Below are positions 42,215 through 54,319 of a DNA stretch of 64,000 nucleotides, piece after piece. Numbering within the stretch: position 1 is the stretch's first letter; each line of letters starts with the position of its first letter. The DNA lies in assembly GCF_030269925.1 (NCBI RefSeq), contig NC_085128.1, positions 1,738,501 to 1,802,500 on the forward strand. Reading direction: 5' to 3'. The notes under the pieces were generated by a model. That model was not told where the DNA came from and ran no database searches. It saw nothing but the letters and a program-made list of their open reading frames with translations. Origin of the DNA: Bombyx mori. Its lineage: Eukaryota; Arthropoda; Insecta; Lepidoptera; Bombycidae. The position numbers and the translations under genes were made by a program.

Positions 42215-42490
42215 TAATAAATAATAATAAATAAATAAATATTTACTAACAATCACGCCACGTTAACTGGTCCCGTGGTAAGTTCGTAAAGAACTTGTGT
42301 TACAGGTACCAGATAACGGAAATAAATGTAAGATTTTTTATTATACACATACATATATTTAATATACATCCATAACCCTGGAAAAGACATTTATATTTAT
42401 CATACAAATATCTTCCCTTGGCGGGATTCAAACCCGCGACCCCCTTGTGTAGTGACCATGTCACTTACTACTACACCAGACGGCCGTTGT
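42215..42490 (-). mobile_element. tRNA-derived SINE (SINE-2-like) with (TTTA)n tail
   Basis: On the minus strand: CCGTCTGGTGTAGTAGTAAG head, B box GGGTTTGAATCCCGCC, TTATCTGGTACCTGTAACAC body, and an end of TTTA repeats (42218-42242). Its late body resembles SINE-2 at 31.4 kb; its head differs. Confidence 0.6.
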
Positions 42491-42751
42491 TATTAATAAC
42501 AACGAGTCAACGCCCTGCTACCGATATCTGAGCTATGTTAATCTTGTCACCACTTTATTCGCATTCCATCTCGATTTATTGAACATTGCCACTGTTTAGG
42601 TGCAGTTTAAGAACAACAATTTATTGTATTTAATAAATACTCATTTATTATTAAGGCGTTGACGAAGCTGTATTATGCGATTCTTTCTTTCTTAGATTTC
42701 GCAAGTTTAATTTGTAATTTAGGACGAGACGGGGAAATTAGATAAATTTGG

Positions 42752-42865
42752 TAGGCAGTGGCTTGGCTGGTAGGCAGCGGCTTGGCTCTGCCCCTAGCAT
42801 TGCTGACGTCCATGAGCGACGGTGACCACTTACCATCAGGTGGGCCGTATGCTCGTCTGCCTACT
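42752..42865 (+). mobile_element. LINE-X 3' end without poly(A)
   Basis: GGTAGGCAGTGGCTTGGCT is duplicated at the start, then GCCCCTAGCATTGCTGACG ... TGCTCGTCTGCCTAC. It is followed by a T/C-rich run instead of GGGCAATAAA. Confidence 0.75.
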
Positions 42866-42869
42866 TTTT

Positions 42870-43185
42870 TCTTTCTTCTCTCTTTTCGTAAGGGAAAACA
42901 CACGCCTCAAAAAGGGTCGAATACTCCAATAAACTCTTCGTTTTTTTGAAGCCTGACGAACGAACACAGGGCCCTCCTGTTGGTGAGCGGTCAACGGTGC
43001 TTACAACATTCATATTGTATACTCATTAATTAATATATTCGATAGGTACAACGAGACACGAACATTACTTGTTACTCGTCTTCTAAATTACTGCCAAGAC
43101 AAAAGAAGAATATTCTGTAATAAAAATCAAAATTAATGATATTAATTATAATGGGTACAATTACCAGTTGTAGGTAGGCTTATTT
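42870..43185. other. Unique interval
   Basis: Nothing recognised. Confidence 0.5.
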
Positions 43186-43189
43186 GCCA

Positions 43190-43347
43190 CGTACCACGTA
43201 CCTTCAAACGAGACTTGTGGAGAGCATTAAGCGGTAGGCAGCGGCTTGGCTCTGCCCTTGACATTGCTGAAGTTCATGGGCGACGGTAACCACTCACCAT
43301 CAGGTGGGCCGTATGCTCGTCTGCCTACAAGGGCAATAAAAAAAAGG
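43190..43347 (+). mobile_element. LINE-X 3' end with poly(A)
   Basis: CTTCAAACGAGACTTGTGGA GAG..., GGTAGGCAGCGGCTTGGCTC and GGGCAATAAAAAAAA. 5'-truncated, with a small deletion in the C-terminal codons. Confidence 0.85.
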
Positions 43348-43428
43348 TTATATAGTAAACACAAATGAACAGGCACCTCATCTTCCTCCTTGCGTCATAT
43401 TCCTCAATGCAGGGTCGTAAACACCCTT

Positions 43429-43575
43429 CTATATCAATTTCTCTCGCACGATTTTTCTCCATTTACTTCTATTTCTGGCGACGTGAAGCGCGTGGTGTAA
43501 TCTGGAATCAAGAGCAGTGCGGATCTGGTCTGACCAACGTATTGGGTCGCACCCTCGAGGCCTTTTCCAATCTAA
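43429..43575 (-). pseudogene. RTE-like LINE C-terminus
   Basis: The minus-strand frame reads RGCDPIRWSDQIRTALDSRL then HHALHVARNRSKWRKIVREK and a stop at 43429. The RW.DQIRTAL...HxALHxAxNRxxWRxIVRE pattern is typical of the C-terminal end of lepidopteran RTE/BovB-like ORFs. Only ~45 codons survive. The plus-strand 89-codon frame over this region is a shadow. Confidence 0.65.
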
Positions 43576-43622
43576 TTTACCAGTATCACGGCTTTTTCTG
43601 TCACGAAGCAGTCACGTGTTCT

Positions 43623-43872
43623 TACTGGTGGTAAGACCTCTTATGAGTCCACACGGGTAGGTACCACCGCCCTGCCTATTTCAGCCGTGACGCAGTAATG
43701 CGTTTCGGTTTGAAGGGTGGGGCAGCCGTTGTAACTGTACTGAAACCTTAGAACTCATATCTCAAGGTGGGTGGCGGAATTTACGTTGTAGATGTCTATG
43801 GGTTCCAGTACCCACTTAACATCCGGTGGGCTGTGAGCTCGTCCACCCATCTATGGAATAAAAATAAAAAAG
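43623..43872 (+). mobile_element. Bm1 SINE, left arm of an inverted pair
   Basis: TACTGGTGGTAAGACCTCTT to CACCCATCTATGGAATAAAA. Faces the minus-strand copy 41 bp away. Confidence 0.92.
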
Positions 43873-43913
43873 ACGTATCCCATTTTGTAGTAGGGGACAC
43901 TACAAATAAGATT

Positions 43914-44172
43914 TTTTTTTTTTTTTAATTTTTTTATTGCTTAGATGGGTGGACGAGCTCACAGCCCACCTGGTGTTAAGTGGTTACTGGAGCCCATAGA
44001 CATCTACAACGTAGACGCGCCACCCACCTTGAGATACAAGTTCTAAAGTCTCAGTATAGTTACAACGGCTGCCCCGCCCTTCAAACCGAAACGCATTACT
44101 GCTTCACGGCAGAAATAGGCAGGGCGGTGGTACCTACCCGCGCGGACTCACAAGTGGTCCTACCACCAGTAA
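43914..44172 (-). mobile_element. Bm1 SINE, right arm of an inverted pair
   Basis: T run, ATTGCTTAGATGGGTGGACG, ACCGAAACGCATTACTGC and GGTCCTACCACCAGTAA. Near consensus. Confidence 0.92.
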
Positions 44173-44179
44173 TTTAGAC

Positions 44180-44690
44180 ATGAAAGTGGATTGTGATGTT
44201 CATTGTAACATGAATGTCTCAAAATGATTTACATTTTTACCCTGGGGATACCGTAACCACTTAAAACAAGATTAATAACACGCAATATAAAGAACAGTAT
44301 TCTTCATTTGATTATTAAAGAACAAAAATACTTATTTACCGCACATTTCCAAACGCGTTCCCGACTCCATTAATATTGCCCAACAACAACGTTACGCCTC
44401 TACCGATACCCGCTTTATCTTCACACGTTCGACATTTGACTCCTGTTATCCAACTAGAAGTGTCAGACACGTCATTATTCTTATATCTTAATGTAGAAGT
44501 CGCAATTAATGCCAGGTTGTTTGTCAAGAATGTGTGAATTTAATAGCGTCGGAACATTCGTCCGAATGTATCACGTGCATCTTTTTCCAATCGTTTCTTG
44601 TTTGACGAGCATACCTTGTTTTTAGGTCATCACTTTAAATTTATATCGGTAGCTATTAGAGATAGAGAGTTAGAGATAGAGAGAGAGGGA
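44180..44690. other. Unique interval ending in (GAGATA)n-like purine run
   Basis: AGAGATAGAGAG-type simple sequence at 44650-44690. Nothing else recognised. Confidence 0.5.
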
Positions 44691-44692
44691 GA

Positions 44693-44910
44693 ATTCTTTA
44701 TTGTACACCAAAAAAATAAATAAACAATGCGATACAAAAAAAGTACAATTGGCGGTCTTATCGCTAAGAGCTTATATATTATCGGTATCAATAACATTTC
44801 CAGGGCTTGTTTTTAGGCAAGTTTTGAGCAAAACCTTTCGGAATTCTGGTCTACCGAGCAATAATACCTGCTTGGTAGAAGATATCTTCCTTTTGTCGTT
44901 TCCTTGTGCG
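44693..44910 (-). mobile_element. Probable CR1/L2-like LINE 3' end containing the hairpin repeat
   Basis: TTCTTTATTGTACACC followed by A-rich and CGGTCTTATCGCTAAGAGC resembles the inverted 3' ends of CR1/L2-like lepidopteran LINEs. It includes TCTACCGAGC...GCTTGGTAGA (44851-44880). Evidence is by style only. Confidence 0.3.
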
Positions 44911-45189
44911 TAAATCGCTTCTTATTCAATCCCCATTATTGATGTAGTATTTGTTTCGGTTTTCGCGAGTTCTAGATATAATTAAAACATCACTTACGAT
45001 TTTACGACGCGTCCTTTTTTGAAATTGTCATTTTTAAAATTTCTGTTGCTTAGAATACCTTTTAATTTACATGATCACGGAGATTAGGCCGCAAAAGTAC
45101 TTCATAGGGACGTCTTATGTTACTTGCCAATTTTAGAATTAGGAGGTAAATATAGATAGATCTTTTTGGGCGTATTATTTCTAGTATTT

Positions 45190-45375
45190 TTGGTCCTCAA
45201 CCTCCCATTAAGTTTCTCACCGGATCTTCTCAATGGGTCACAATTTCCATCCGGTGGTAGGGTCTGCGAAGCACTACTCTTTCAAGGGCTAGTGTTAGCA
45301 AATTCTGTCAGGATGAGCCCGTATCCCAGGACTATTCCATGGATCCATGCAATGGAATAGCCCCTTAGGTTATCA
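45190..45375 (+). mobile_element. LINE-E 3' UTR fragment
   Basis: TTTCTCACCGGATCTTCTCA, GCGAAGCACTACTCTTTC and GGGCTAGTGTTAGCAAATTC match other LINE-E copies. Confidence 0.65.
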
Positions 45376-45379
45376 ACGA

Positions 45380-46110
45380 ATAGATAGGAAAAAAATCATC
45401 AACGTTAATAGTTATTAGAAATATCAGAGGCACAGCCAAACTACCGCCGATCACTACTTTGCCACTGGTCATTAATTAATTAGACACATTCCTACAAGGA
45501 AACAACTTTATCAATATTCTACGCACAATTCTACAATCGCAATGGTTACATTTGCACTACAACATTTCCACATAATTAACTAATTAATCCTTTAAATAGA
45601 CACTTCACAGCTGCCGATGATGTCAACAAATCATTATGTAGCTTGGTAAGTGAAATGGCGCCAATACATTTCTATTGAATCAATAATTCATAATTCTAGA
45701 TTGATTTTTGTTCCCTTTCTGTCAGCGCTAATTAAATGAGCGTCGCGTTTATTCGACTTTGATTTAATGTGATTTTGAAATGTCTTTTGTAAAGGATCTG
45801 TTTAGCGTGTTCAAGATTTATTATTTGATAAAGGTCAACTTTTTTCCTTGAAGCAAGAATTATCAAAGCAAAGTTTTATTTTTATTCTCTTGCCTGGACG
45901 TCTAGCAAGTCTATTTAGAGAACTTAAAAAAGTTGCGGCGTAAGAGGCCTTATCGATGAAGACAATGGTGTAGGAAAAAACCTGATGGATGGATATTGCA
46001 TCGCTTAATGGCTATTGTTCTAATAAATAATTTCGGTTCGATATAAAAAGTACGCTTTGGTAACTGTAAAAAATTAAACGGTTTGATCGGGATTAAGCCT
46101 TTTGTGGTCC
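45380..46110. other. Unique AT-rich interval
   Basis: Nothing recognised. Confidence 0.5.
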
Positions 46111-46111
46111 A

Positions 46112-46173
46112 TAGCTGAGCGAACGAGCTAATGTCCTATCTGGTATTAAGTGGTTACCGGAGTTCATGGACAT
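46112..46173 (-). mobile_element. Bm1 tail fragment, inverted
   Basis: CGAACGAGCTAATGTCC TATCTGG ... GGTTACCGGAGTTCATGGAC is the Bm1 tail on the minus strand, abutting the next copy. Confidence 0.6.
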
Positions 46174-46415
46174 CTGGTGGTAGGACCTCTTGGGAGTCCG
46201 CACGGGTAGGTACCACCACCCCGCCTATTTCCGCCGTGAAGCAGTAATGCGTTTCGGTTCGAGGGGTAGCCGTTGTAACTATACTGAGATCTTAGAACTT
46301 ATATCTAGAGGTGGGTGACGCATTTACATTGCAGATGTCTATGGGCTCCAGTAACTACTTAACACCAGGTGGGCTGTGAGCTCGTCCATCCACCTAAGCA
46401 ATAAAAAAAAAAAAT
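46174..46415 (+). mobile_element. Bm1 SINE, 5'-truncated
   Basis: TGGTGGTAGGACCTCTTGGG to CATCCACCTAAGCAATAAA with poly(A). Confidence 0.9.
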
Positions 46416-46487
46416 AGAAAACATCATAAAGCTATTGCCGTCAACCACCTTGATAATGTATAAGATCGGTAGGTACTTCAATAAAAA

Positions 46488-46572
46488 AAAAATCTGCCAG
46501 ACTGCAGGATTTGAACACTGGCATATCAATACGAGTACCCAGACGTCTTATCTCTTAGGCCACGAGATACGT
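46488..46572 (-). mobile_element. tRNA-derived SINE head (Bm1-like)
   Basis: GGATTTGAACACTGGC is the inverse of a pol III B box, and CTTAGGCCACGAGATACG is the inverse of the Bm1 A-box region. Only the head is present. Confidence 0.55.
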
Positions 46573-46619
46573 CGTCCAGCTGTCGTGCAGCTGGATGGGA
46601 AGGGTTGCTCCGTATTGTG

Positions 46620-46692
46620 AAATTTGTTACTAAAAGCATGACGGCCACGATTACTCTGCCAAGAGTGTAGCGACGAAGAAGAAGAAGGTATA
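46620..46692 (+). mobile_element. LINE 3' end with (GAA)n tail
   Basis: The frame gives GHDYSAKSVATKKKK, a C-terminal style seen in lepidopteran LINEs, with GACGAAGAAGAAGAAGG. Only the extreme 3' end. Confidence 0.35.
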
Positions 46693-46694
46693 CT

Positions 46695-47635
46695 TAAGGT
46701 GAGATAAGATCATAGTGCGACACTTGAATGTATGTCGTCACTTGCTGATATGTCCCCATGGCTTGGGGCCATCATCTTGTTGCGAAGAAATCGTTTAATA
46801 AACTATAACTCTTTTCCCGAGGGCTGTGACAGAGTAACTTTTGATAATTTATCTAGATATCCCAACAAAACGACACCAAAGATATTCTAATAAAATTATT
46901 CCCCGGAAACGAATTGTTTCTTCGTAATAAGCCGAGCAATAAATTCTCAATCTTCGAGATGATCAAAACAACAGAAAGGCAAAGTTTTGTCTGACGTAAA
47001 ATTGTTGTGGGCCCGTCAAACGACTGAATTGTCGACTCGGCCGGTATTGTACTAAGTTCGCTAACTTGAAAACTTGACTGGAGTTAAGTAGGGCGCTTAG
47101 CTTTCGAGCTATTTACCGAAGCTTTGAATGTTCGTACCTCGGATTAAGTCGTTATTACTTTCTGCAGGTTTGCATACAATAAACAAGATAGTCCGGCCAT
47201 CTTTTCATTTTCTTAAAGTCTAATGGCCGTAAATAAACTTATTTTGTAATTAATAACATATTCTAGAGAAGAGAAACGTATATTAGAGTTTAAATTTAAA
47301 TGCACCTTAAAGATAACACGCGGTTTTGGAAAGATGTAAATAGCCACTGTACAGATTTTATAAATGTATGAGATATGTTCACGAAAAAGGGTGATTAGGT
47401 AGATCTATTCATTTATACATTTTTGAGACGATTCATTCTTTTCAAAGATTTAAGTTGACAGACATTTTTTATGGCGCCTTAAGCAGATGTTTTTTTTAAG
47501 GAAATTACCAAATACAAGAGGAGTTATTGTGAAATTTACCGAAGATCTTTAAGTGGGCAAATAAGGTAAGCTGTTTTACGCATTCAAAACCAAAAGTCGT
47601 CGTGTTTTAACCAAATCAGGAACGACATACGAAAA
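46695..47635. other. Unique interval
   Basis: Nothing recognised. Confidence 0.5.
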
Positions 47636-47637
47636 CG

Positions 47638-47775
47638 CTATCTCATTATGCGGACAGTGTGAGACGGCCCTTAGACAAGGCCAGTTTGTTACGTAGTTAG
47701 CCACGACGCCGAGGGAGCGCTAATCTGACAAGTAACAAAGCAAAACAAGGTACTGTCCGAATGAGATCGATTGGC
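47638..47775. mobile_element. Short MITE-like element
   Basis: ATCTCATTATGCGGACAGTG (47640 on) is inverted as TACTGTCCGAATGAGAT (47751 on) with a 3-nt gap. The interior is GC-richer (ACGACGCCGAGGGAGCGC). About 135 bp. No second copy in the window. Confidence 0.35.
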
Positions 47776-47811
47776 TAACAAAAACATAATGCTGCAATAT
47801 CACTTTGCATT

Positions 47812-48256
47812 CTATTTTTTTTTTATAGCTTAGATTGGTGGACGAATTCACAGCCCACCTGGTGTCACTGGTTACTGGAGCCTATAGACATCTACGACGT
47901 AAATGCGCCACCCTCCTTGAGGTTTGAGTTCTAAGGTCACAAGTGTAGTTACAACGGCTGCCCCACCGTTCAAACCGAAACGCATTACTGCTTCACGGCA
48001 GAAACAGGCAGGGTGGTGGTACCCACCCGCGCGGACTCACAAGAGGTCCTACCACTAGTAATTACGCAAATTATAATTTTGCGGGTTTTATTTTTATTGT
48101 AAGATGTTATTCCTTCACCGTGGAAGTCAATCGTGAACAATTGTTAAGTACGTATTTCATTAGAAAAATTGATACCCGCCTGAGATTCGAACACCGGTGC
48201 ATCACTCAACACGAATGCGCCGGACGTCTTATCCGTTAGGCCACGACGACTTCATG
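47812..48256 (-). mobile_element. Bm1 SINE, full length with intact pol III head
   Basis: The best complete copy, ~440 bp. Minus strand head GTCGTCGTGGCCTAACGGAT, B box GTGTTCGAATCTCAGGCGGG, 5' half with GACTTCCACGGTGAAGGAAT, core and tail, then poly(A). Confidence 0.95.
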
Positions 48257-48544
48257 AAAATAAGTCAATACAAAATCAATAGGATTCTTCATACTGATTG
48301 AAATTGCTTATATTACTTTTTTTAAACGAAGTAAAACAATTTTAGCTATCGTGGTTACATATGACACATGATGACTACAAAAGCTATAATAAAATAAAAT
48401 AAACTTAGCATATTATGTAGATAATACGAAAAAAAAGTATAGTGTTGGTATAATCATTAGACAAGTTTTTTTAATGATCGACGAGCGATTTATTTGAAAT
48501 TAAAGCAAAAGACCTAACTATAATTATTAATTATGTTAAAAAAA

Positions 48545-48805
48545 GGGTGCGTGTACTTATATACGCGCGTAAGAAGTTATACTTTATTTTTATTAAATTT
48601 ATTTCTTTTTTTATTTATTTAAATTTTAATCAATTTGAAAAAAAATCGATTAAACAACATCCTCAAACACGCATATTGGACATCCCTTTTCTTGATATCG
48701 TATATTCTGTTAATTTTGTGTCACGGTGCACGCTCATCGTAAAATTTCATTCTCATCAATTTTTCATAACGCGCCTAAAGAAGTATAACTTCAAAAAGTG
48801 TTTTT
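48545..48805. repeat. Repeat family G, copy 2
   Basis: GCGTGTACTTATATACGCGC GTAAGAAGTTATACTT at the left. GCGCCTAAAGAAGTATAACT TC at the right. Outward-facing inverse motifs bound ~260 bp. Copy 3 at 50.6 kb is the same element reversed. Confidence 0.55.
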
Positions 48806-49106
48806 AAATCAAACTAACGAGCCACGCAAAGCTACGATTATATTGCTGGTCAGCGGATGCAGAACAATTTCACACCAATGCTACAAAAATATCTGATAGC
48901 TACCTAATTAACATGACGTCTATTCTTGGGCTAGTTACACAAACGACCTCCCGTCATTTGGCCGAGTAAGTTTCAATTAGGACTTCCCTGAGCTAAGACC
49001 GCAAAGGATAAAATCTTGTGCAGTTCAAGTAACTTGGCAAATGAGACCTCGCCCTTTCCTCTGTTAATGCCTAATGGTTAATGTTGTTTACAATATTAAT
49101 CGTAAA

Positions 49107-49170
49107 TTTTTTTTTTTTTTTTTTATTGCTGAGATGTGTGGACGAGCCCACAGCCCACCTGGTGTAAATA
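49107..49170 (-). mobile_element. Bm1 tail fragment
   Basis: A long T run then ATTGCTGAGATGTGTGGACG and CCCACAGCCCACCTGGTGT. Confidence 0.8.
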
Positions 49171-49174
49171 TTTA

Positions 49175-50035
49175 AATAATACTATTACATCATAGCCCGC
49201 GACGTAATTACTTAGGAAGTTTGTAGGAAAAAGCAATGTCCCATCTACTATATTTACGAGTAGCCAAACTAGAATTTTGTTTTAGTCTATGATTAAAAAA
49301 AGGTCTCTCGGACTCACTGGTTACCTGTGGTTTGTGTTGATGTCCGTGTGCCACTATATGTAAAGGAAAAAAAAGTACATACCTAATGAGCGGAAAGGTT
49401 TATTTTAATGATACCAAAAAAAGACCTTTGTCAACAAAGTTTATATTTATATTTTATTGACATTAAAATAAGCGATGAAAATTAGCGCAAGTGTGAACAC
49501 TTCATAATATCAACTTCAAGAACATTGTTAGCATAATTTTCCCTGCATATTTGAATCTTTTTGGTGATAGTGATGTGCTCGAATCGATATGAACTTTTCA
49601 ATGAGTAATATTATTGTGAAGGTCTCACTAAATTTTTAATAATTAGAGATCATTGTAATAGATCCAAATATTAATTATTAGCCTAATCCTAAAAAAATTT
49701 ACAAAGATAAACTGTACGTAGACATTTCCGAAAAGCTTAAAAATATACGTAGTATGGATCCTAAAATTGAACTTGCGACCCCTTTATTAAAAAGCGTTGT
49801 TTGTAAAACCCACATGGAAGACAGCGTATCGATACTAGTTTCTATAACAATGATCGTTTACAAATTTGAATAAACCAGGGTCTCCCTAACCTTTGCTTAG
49901 ATGGTTCTCCGGCCTAACATTATTTCCATGCAATACCTTTTTATTTTGTTGTTATCGCGAAGGTTCATACGCGAATAATTTCAGTTAATGTTTATGATAC
50001 TGTTACCTAAATAAAAGATGTTTTCGGTCCAGTGT
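49175..50035. other. Unique AT-rich interval
   Basis: Nothing recognised. Confidence 0.5.
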
Positions 50036-50041
50036 TATGTT

Positions 50042-50217
50042 TTTTTTTATTGCTTAGTTGCGTGGACGAGCTCACTACCCACCTGATGTTAAGTGGTTAC
50101 CGGAGTCCATAGACATCTACAACGTAAATGCCGCCACCTACCTTTGAGATATAAGTTCTAAGGTCTCAGTTTTTAAAGTACAATGGCGGCCCCACCCTTC
50201 AAGCCGAAACGCATTAG
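50042..50217 (-). mobile_element. Bm1 SINE 3' half
   Basis: TTTATTGCTTAGTTGCGTGG to AAGCCGAAACGCATTAGA. Confidence 0.9.
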
Positions 50218-50624
50218 ACTTGGTCGGAATTGATAAAAGTCGTGTATATTTTTTGTTGTATAGTTCTTTTCGTTGCTTATCGTATATTTCTCTTATTTAA
50301 GTTATGAGGAATCTGTGTAGTAATTTAGAAATAATATATCTTGTAATTTTCTTATTTGCACTTTATTATATATTTAGAAAATATTCTCTGTTTATCTCCT
50401 GTGTTGAAACTGCATTCCGAATAAGAGTTCGAAGTCATAACGATTTAAAAACGCTGTGAATATGTACATACTTACTTGAACAAACAACATTGCAATTTTA
50501 TAATGTACAAACTGATATAACCTAAATTATACCAATTCTTATCAAAAGAACTTCCTTCATTATTTCGAGTTATCAATTTTATAATTGCATCAAGCTCGTG
50601 AAATGGTCGAAATCAGATATTTTT

Positions 50625-50990
50625 GAAGTTATACTTCTTTAGGCGCATTATCAAAAATTGATGAGAGTGAAATTTTACGATGCGCGCACACCGTGACACA
50701 AAATTAACAGAATGAAGTTGCCCACTAAATCGCTCATTACAATACGATCGACGTAACTTGGTGTGTCTGAATATAGCCGCAGGTGAACTTTCGCGCATGT
50801 ACACTCGTAAAAAAATGTGTTATTAGCATTCATTTTTCATAACATAATTAATGACAAAATTATTATTTAATATAATTCGTACTAAATATTATTAAATTAT
50901 TAACGTTAAATATTTATTATTCATTATTAAATATTGAAAAAAAAAGAAATAAATTTAATAAAAATAAAGTATAACTTCTTACGCGCGTAC
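50625..50990. repeat. Repeat family G, copy 3
   Basis: TTTTTGAAGTTATACTTCTT TAGGCGC at the left, AAAGTATAACTTCTTACGCG at the right. Interior shares GAGAGTGAAATTTTACGATG with copy 2 reversed. Confidence 0.55.
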
Positions 50991-50994
50991 ATAA

Positions 50995-52165
50995 GATTTC
51001 AAAATAATTTTTAAATTGAAATTTCTATAAGCGGACATTTTCTACATGAGCATCTGATTTAGACTAAAAGTAACGGCTAAAACCGATCTCAAGACGATAT
51101 AAAACAATAGTTAGCGAGCAGGAAGTAGTAACAGCGGAGTTATCGTAATGAAATGAAATGAGTCACACGACCCATTTAGTAGTTCGCAGAGTCGCCCACG
51201 AGTCTTGTGGCATTGTTTAATTGCTTTCAGAACTTTATCTTGTCCTGTTGTGTGTTCGTTATGAGCGAAATATGTTTCGAAATTTAATAAGTGATAGATT
51301 ATTGTCTATTTACTTGATGTGAATTGCCAAAGTTATACCCTAATGTCCTATAATTTAAGATTAATGTAATTAATAGTTTAAGAGATACTGTTGCTTAATA
51401 TAATTATTTGCAAAAAACCGTATCATCAATAATTAGGAAATGAATGGATTACATTTCACAAATAGCATTTATATTTTCTCAAATGTTATAATTATTAAAT
51501 GTGTATTATAAACTATATTTTCAGAAACTTCATGTTAAATTATTTTGATTTGTTATATTATAAAATTAAAGTGGCAAAAAAATGACATTAAAAAAAACTA
51601 TATTTTCAAAAACTTCTAATTTGATTTCTATTATAATTTCCAGATAAGACCTTCAATTTTAAGCTGTGAGAAGAAATTAAATTAAATGTTCATCTCGACT
51701 GGTCTTGTTGATAACAGAGAATAAGACTTCTTGATAAAATTGTCGGAACACTTACGCTGAATTTTAGATCCTACAAATATTTATATTGTTGAATAATACT
51801 TTTGTCCAAACATTTGTGTTTGCCGAAGACCGCTGTAGTCGTGTAGATAATCCACAGGGTCGGAAGTAACCGCTTCACCGAAAGGTGAAATATTTGACAC
51901 CAAGTGAATAAAGCATCCGATAATAGAGTTTTTGAAGGCCTCTATCGAAAGCTTTCGCCACAAAACGTTATCAATGCTGTGAGACATGTTAACGGAATAG
52001 TGTGACAATTTATTTTTATATTAAAGATAGACATATTTGGTTTCTCTGGAATTTATTTTTAAAATGTCTACGTATTCTACAAAGTTTATGGTTATCATGT
52101 ACATATTAATGCTTAGTGTTATGAAAAATAAATTGATTGTAATTTGACTATTTAATTCAAGTATA
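50995..52165. other. Unique AT-rich interval
   Basis: A 75-codon minus-strand frame (51781-52008) has no recognised domain. Nothing else seen. Confidence 0.45.
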
Positions 52166-52168
52166 TGT

Positions 52169-52409
52169 ATATCGACGCTTGAAAGGCAAACGTGACTAAG
52201 CGACAATGCGTGAACTTTACAGTAGACTAATTTAAAGTTGAAATACCTGAAAATAAAATTTATTTTAACGAATCTAGCTGTAGGATTGAAATTATTTTAG
52301 TAGACAGAGAAAAATTTTTTTTTTGCGCATCGAATATGGTTATTGCCTATCATTTATGTACAAAGCTGTTATTGTCGCTTAGTCACTTTTGCCTTTCAAG
52401 CGTCGATAT
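52169..52409. repeat. 39-bp near-perfect inverted repeat with 163-bp loop
   Basis: 52169-52207 (ATATCGACGCTTGAAAGGCA onward) and 52371-52409 are inverse complements at 38 of 39 positions. The flanks do not match, so the arms are sharply bounded. Confidence 0.85.
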
Positions 52410-52411
52410 GG

Positions 52412-54310
52412 ATGGAGAATATATCGAGTTGTACCAGTACTGCTAGTAGTAGTCTAAAAGTCTCAGATCCTCTTAACACTACGAAAGACGAAAACTGTAT
52501 TGGCTTCATTACAGTGAGAAGAAATAAAATGCGTGAACAAAACTTTTTGACAAATAGGCAGCGTTTAGTTCAATACAAACATCGAAGTAAATAGGACAAA
52601 GAAATTAATCGCTACAAATAAATATTGTACAAGAACATTCTCGATAAATAACTCAATCATCTGTCCTCTTAACATCCCATCATGACGACAAATGATAACT
52701 GACGTTTCGGTATTAAGTTGACCAGTTTATTTAGAGTTCGGGCAATTGTTAATTTCCTTCAATGAGCTAATGGACCAAATCCTCGTCGTTGAGTTTATAA
52801 TTGGTTGATTGGACGTGCATTTTGAATAATCTCGCATTCGCTTTCGCTTTGACCTACACTTAAATTACTCGGTTAAATTTAAATCGTTTAGAGTGATGAC
52901 TATTTTAGTTAAAATCTGTCCAAATGTGAGGTAGTTATAAATTAGTAGGTTTCTAAAATAAACATTGTCTATAAATTCGGCCCACGGCTGGTAAAATATG
53001 ATTCGTGTTTAATTCGCTGCGTTGAATTGTTCAGATCTACAAATCCAACCTTACTCCCTGACAAAAATTGAAGACAAACTTAGAATTTTTAACCTCTCCT
53101 CAGTTTCATCATGTCAATGTACTATGAAACCAGTGAAGATACTACGTTATTTGATCATTTCGTCCTGTATATAGAAAAGTGTCTACTGACAGTAAGGGCC
53201 AAATCAAACAATAACACAATATGAGGTCACGGAGGACTAGTTAATAAACTAACGTGATCATTTTAACATTATAATTGAATACTGGGCGATAATTAGTGTA
53301 ATCCAATACTTAATTAGTGTATTCGTATAATAACAAAAGCTGATAATATAAAGATATAAAGTAAGCTGAGAGCTGAAAGCTGAGAGCTGAAAACTATGAA
53401 GGATTATTTTGCTTACCAACTATTTGACCTGTTTAACATTACAGAAAAAACGCATAGAAGGTGTGTTTTATTAACTGATATTATTACTACTCATAGGCAT
53501 GATAATAGATCTACCTATATATTAGTGGTAGAGCCGGAAACTCTTATTACGATTACAACTAACTACTTAGGTACCTTTGTAAAAAGCAGTTGTATATGAA
53601 TAGAACTAAATACGTGGTTCTTGAGCTTGAGCAAGCAGGATCAGATCAGTCCGTGTCCTTTGCTATAGATTACAGGTTCACAATTGCATTTCAGTCACAG
53701 AATACAATTTGTTTTATCTTTCAAATCGAAACTTATGACTGCCTCGCAGCCAAAACAGGCAGGATTTACCGGTGTGAGCCTTTGATGCTATGCAAAAATT
53801 AAATGTAATCACCCTCTCAGCTCTTCAAAGGTTTTTGTTTATACTACCATCCAACATTATATTGTCATACATGTTTTAAGTACATTTACATATTTTTTTA
53901 ACATAGTAACAACATTCTAATCAAAGAGAATACCGATATAAAACTATTAGTAATATGGCGTCCATTACCATTTAACGGCACTGACCGACTGACCTTTAAG
54001 CACTGATATTAACAGCTTCAAAACCGGCCCTTGTACGCTTCGGAAATTCCTTTTTCTCATCAGACCTTTTACTGCCTTTTAGGGCACCGATAATGCCCCG
54101 GAACCCTCTCATTAGTCTGATGGATAACTATCGTAAATGTTTTCATTCGAAACCGATTTTAATTTATTAGTATTGCATGTCGTTTGAGAATAATTAATGA
54201 CTAAACAAGTTAATATCTAAAATTTAACTGTTCTATTATTTTCTATACCAAACGCTATGAATATGTCATGCTTTCAAATCATGCCATAACTTCGGTTGTT
54301 CTCTTTCCGG
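52412..54310. other. Unique AT-rich interval with weak frames
   Basis: Frames at 52343-52594, 53396-53599 and 53590-53802 show no domains. An AGCTGAGAGCTGAAA short tandem lies at 53368-53394. Confidence 0.45.
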
Positions 54311-54319
54311 GCTATTTCG

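Noticed and set aside
47638..47775. Structured non-coding RNA
   Set aside because: The end inverted repeats fit a MITE better, and no conserved RNA family is recognised.
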